Part shown: piece after piece, positions 4,928 to 6,366 of the stretch | Layout of the letters: every line of letters starts with the position of its first letter | Numbering within the stretch: the first letter of the stretch is position 1 | Assembly: GCA_947384645.1 (NCBI GenBank) | Contig: CANDHX010000081.1 | Location: forward strand, 1-6,366 | Source of the DNA: an uncultured Mycoplasmatota bacterium | GTDB lineage: Bacteria; Bacillota_I; Bacilli_A; RF39; UBA660 | DNA: 6,366 bases | Direction of reading: 5' to 3' | The notes under the pieces: model-generated | The model's database searches: none | What the model was told of the DNA's origin: nothing | The model's input: only the letters and a program-made list of their open reading frames with translations | Program-made: the position numbers and the translations under genes

Positions 4928-6321
4928 ATGCAACTAAAAAGTATAAAAGCATTTGGGTTTAAATCGTTTGCTGACAAAATCGACCTCGAAATAAAAGACG
5001 GCATTACAGGAATTGTAGGACCTAATGGAAGTGGAAAGTCGAACATAGTCGATGCTGTTAAATGGGTTCTAGGTGAACAATCGGTTAAAGCTTTGAGAGG
5101 TGTAGGAGCTATGAGCGACGTCATCTTTCAAGGAAGTGCTACGAGAAAACCCTTAACGAGGGCGAGCGTTACTCTCGTATTCGATAACTCCGACCGCTAT
5201 TTAAACAGTGACTTTAAAGAAATAGAAATCAAACGAATAGTATATTCCTCAGGAGAAAACGAATATTTATTAAACAACTCTCGAGTTCGTCTTAAAGATA
5301 TCACAGACCTCTTCTTGGATTCTGGAGCCGGTAAAGAAGCTTTCAGCATAATCTCACAAGGAAAAATCGGCGAAATTCTAAACGGAAAACCCGAAGAAAG
5401 AAGAGCTATAATAGAAGAAGCAGCTGGCGTTTTAAAATATAAGAAAAGAAAAATCGAAAGCCTTAAAAAATTGGAAAAAACTAACGATAACTTATCGAAA
5501 ATAGACTTGATAATAAACGAATTATCCGTCAATTTGGAACCCCTAAGAGAACAAGCAGAAAAAGCTAGAGAGTACGAATCTTTTAAAAGTGAATTGGAAT
5601 CGATAGAAATTGCCCTATTGATAAACGACATCACAAATATAAACGAAGAATATGAAGCTCTTAAAGCTAAGAGTGAAACCCTTAGAAAAGAGATTGAAGA
5701 AATATCATCTTCGAATTCACTAGAAGATGCTAGACAGGAAAAAATAAAATTGGAACTTCTAAAACTCGAACAAGAAATCAGCAAAGAAAGTGGAAACCTC
5801 TTAAAAGTCACAGAAGAACTTTCCGCTTTGGAAGCCAATAAACAGCTCATTATAGAACGTAAAAAATACGAAGTGGACGACGTCAAGCTCGAGAGTAACA
5901 TCTTAAATCTCAAAGAAGAAATCAAATCCTTAGAAAATACGCTCTTAAGTCTTAAAGATGAAATAAACTCTTTCTCTTTAAACTATCGCAATTCAAAAGA
6001 AAAACTTGCATCTTTGGATGTCGACTTGAGAAAAGTGAGTGCTACTAAGAGCAACTTACAGGGCGAAATAAATTTGAAAACTAGACTTTTAGGCGAAACA
6101 AACAATAAGATAGACATCATCACAGCTAACCTAGAAAACGATTCTTTAGTTCCTATGGCAGTAAAATCTGTATTAAATAATCCTCGCTTAAAGGGCCTTC
6201 ATGGCACTTTTGGTAAGCTTATCGAAATCGATGAAAAATATACGACCGCTATCGATACAGTTTTAGGTTCTATGCAAAATGTCGTAGTCGCAGATGACGA
6301 AACTTCAGCAAAAGATGCCAT
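4928..6321 (+). CDS. smc: Chromosome segregation/condensin protein Smc, N-terminal part, cut by a contig end
   Basis: Smc is the ATPase of the Smc-ScpAB condensin that organises and segregates the chromosome. The ATG at 4928 follows AAGGAG (4915-4920) inside the end of rnc, 7 nt away. The N-terminal head half has FGFKSFAD (9-16), Walker A GPNGSGKS (31-38), WVLGEQS, and the Q-loop FSIISQGKIGEIL (Q144). EERRAIIEEAAGVLKYKKRK follows. Coiled coil runs from about 165 to 405, rich in E, K and L. The hinge starts near 420 with GLHGTFGKLIEIDEKY and breaks off at residue 465, where most of the hinge, the second coiled coil and the C-terminal head half (signature and Walker B) should follow. The apparent continuation DRKSVV and TAG stop at 6341-6343 come from sequencing adapter and are not part of the gene. 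The coiled-coil arm before the hinge looks roughly 80-100 residues shorter than in Bacillus subtilis Smc, from my memory of that protein. Confidence 0.96.
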
Positions 6322-6366
6322 AGATCGGAAGAGCGTCGTGTAGGGAAAGAGTGTAACTGTAGGTGT
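6322..6366. other. Illumina P5-side adapter with i5 index (artefact at contig end)
   Basis: Bases 6322-6354 are identical over 33 nt to the reverse complement of the Illumina Read 1/P5 adapter, beginning AGATCGGAAGAGC and ending GAAAGAGTGT. The next eight bases (6355-6362, AACTGTAG) sit exactly where the i5 index lies in dual-index adapters. The last four (GTGT) match the beginning of the following P5 constant part. This is untrimmed read-through, not genomic DNA. It explains the false stop codon of smc. Confidence 0.96.

Noticed and set aside
4891..5124. 77-codon minus-strand ORF
   Set aside because: It is antisense to the rnc end and the Smc Walker A region, with no ribosome binding site or family features.
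5197..5925. 242-codon minus-strand ORF
   Set aside because: Despite its length it is antisense to the Smc head and coiled coil. The Ser/Leu/Phe-rich sequence is what the complement of Glu/Lys/Leu coiled-coil codons gives.
1..6321. CRISPR arrays, insertion sequences, tRNA or rRNA genes
   Set aside because: I looked for regularly spaced repeats, transposase motifs with terminal inverted repeats, and tRNA arms, and saw none.
6322..6343. smc as a complete short 471-aa protein with an unusual C-terminus
   Set aside because: The last residues and stop codon are encoded by Illumina adapter sequence, not by the genome.

Overview
The window is AT-rich and looks like the chromosome of a strictly anaerobic, low-GC Bacillota (Clostridia/Tissierellia-like) bacterium. 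The evidence is a homodimeric-type pyruvate:ferredoxin oxidoreductase, AGGAGG-type ribosome binding sites, near-consensus sigma-A promoters with 17-nt spacers, and an rnc-smc gene pair. I cannot name the genus from sequence alone.

Left part (1-1455). The N-terminal 297 codons of nifJ/PFOR run off the left edge on the minus strand, behind a strong promoter. Next to it is a compact locus that no annotated gene explains. A plus-strand extended -10 promoter drives a transcript with a roughly 92-nt leader and a perfect AGGAGGAG site, encoding a 25-residue hydrophobic peptide. Convergent to it, a second promoter (TTGTAA-17-TATAAT) on the minus strand should make an RNA of about 90 nt that ends in a stem-loop plus T5 and is wholly antisense to the 3' UTR of the peptide mRNA. 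The leader can also pair with the ribosome binding site. This is the architecture of a type I toxin-antitoxin pair (compare txpA/RatA and bsrG/SR4), and I consider it the most interesting feature here.

Middle part (1456-4061). A three-helix membrane protein of unknown function (plus strand) ends one base from the end of a convergent ZnuA/TroA-like lipoprotein (minus strand) whose canonical metal-binding histidines are missing. Upstream of that, also on the minus strand, is a 340-residue protein I do not recognise. Its reading frame continues 5' for another 56 codons, interrupted by two in-frame TAA codons, up to an ATG with its own promoter. The gene is therefore either split or broken at its 5' end, or preceded by a 34-codon upstream ORF.

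Right part (4236-6366). rnc (RNase III, complete, all catalytic residues present) and smc (chromosome condensation ATPase, N-terminal part) form a tightly coupled operon on the plus strand. The smc frame appears to stop at 6343, but this stop is not biological: from 6322 to the end the sequence is an Illumina P5-side adapter, including what looks like an 8-nt i5 index. Genomic sequence therefore ends at 6321, inside the Smc hinge, and the right edge is a contig end carrying untrimmed adapter.
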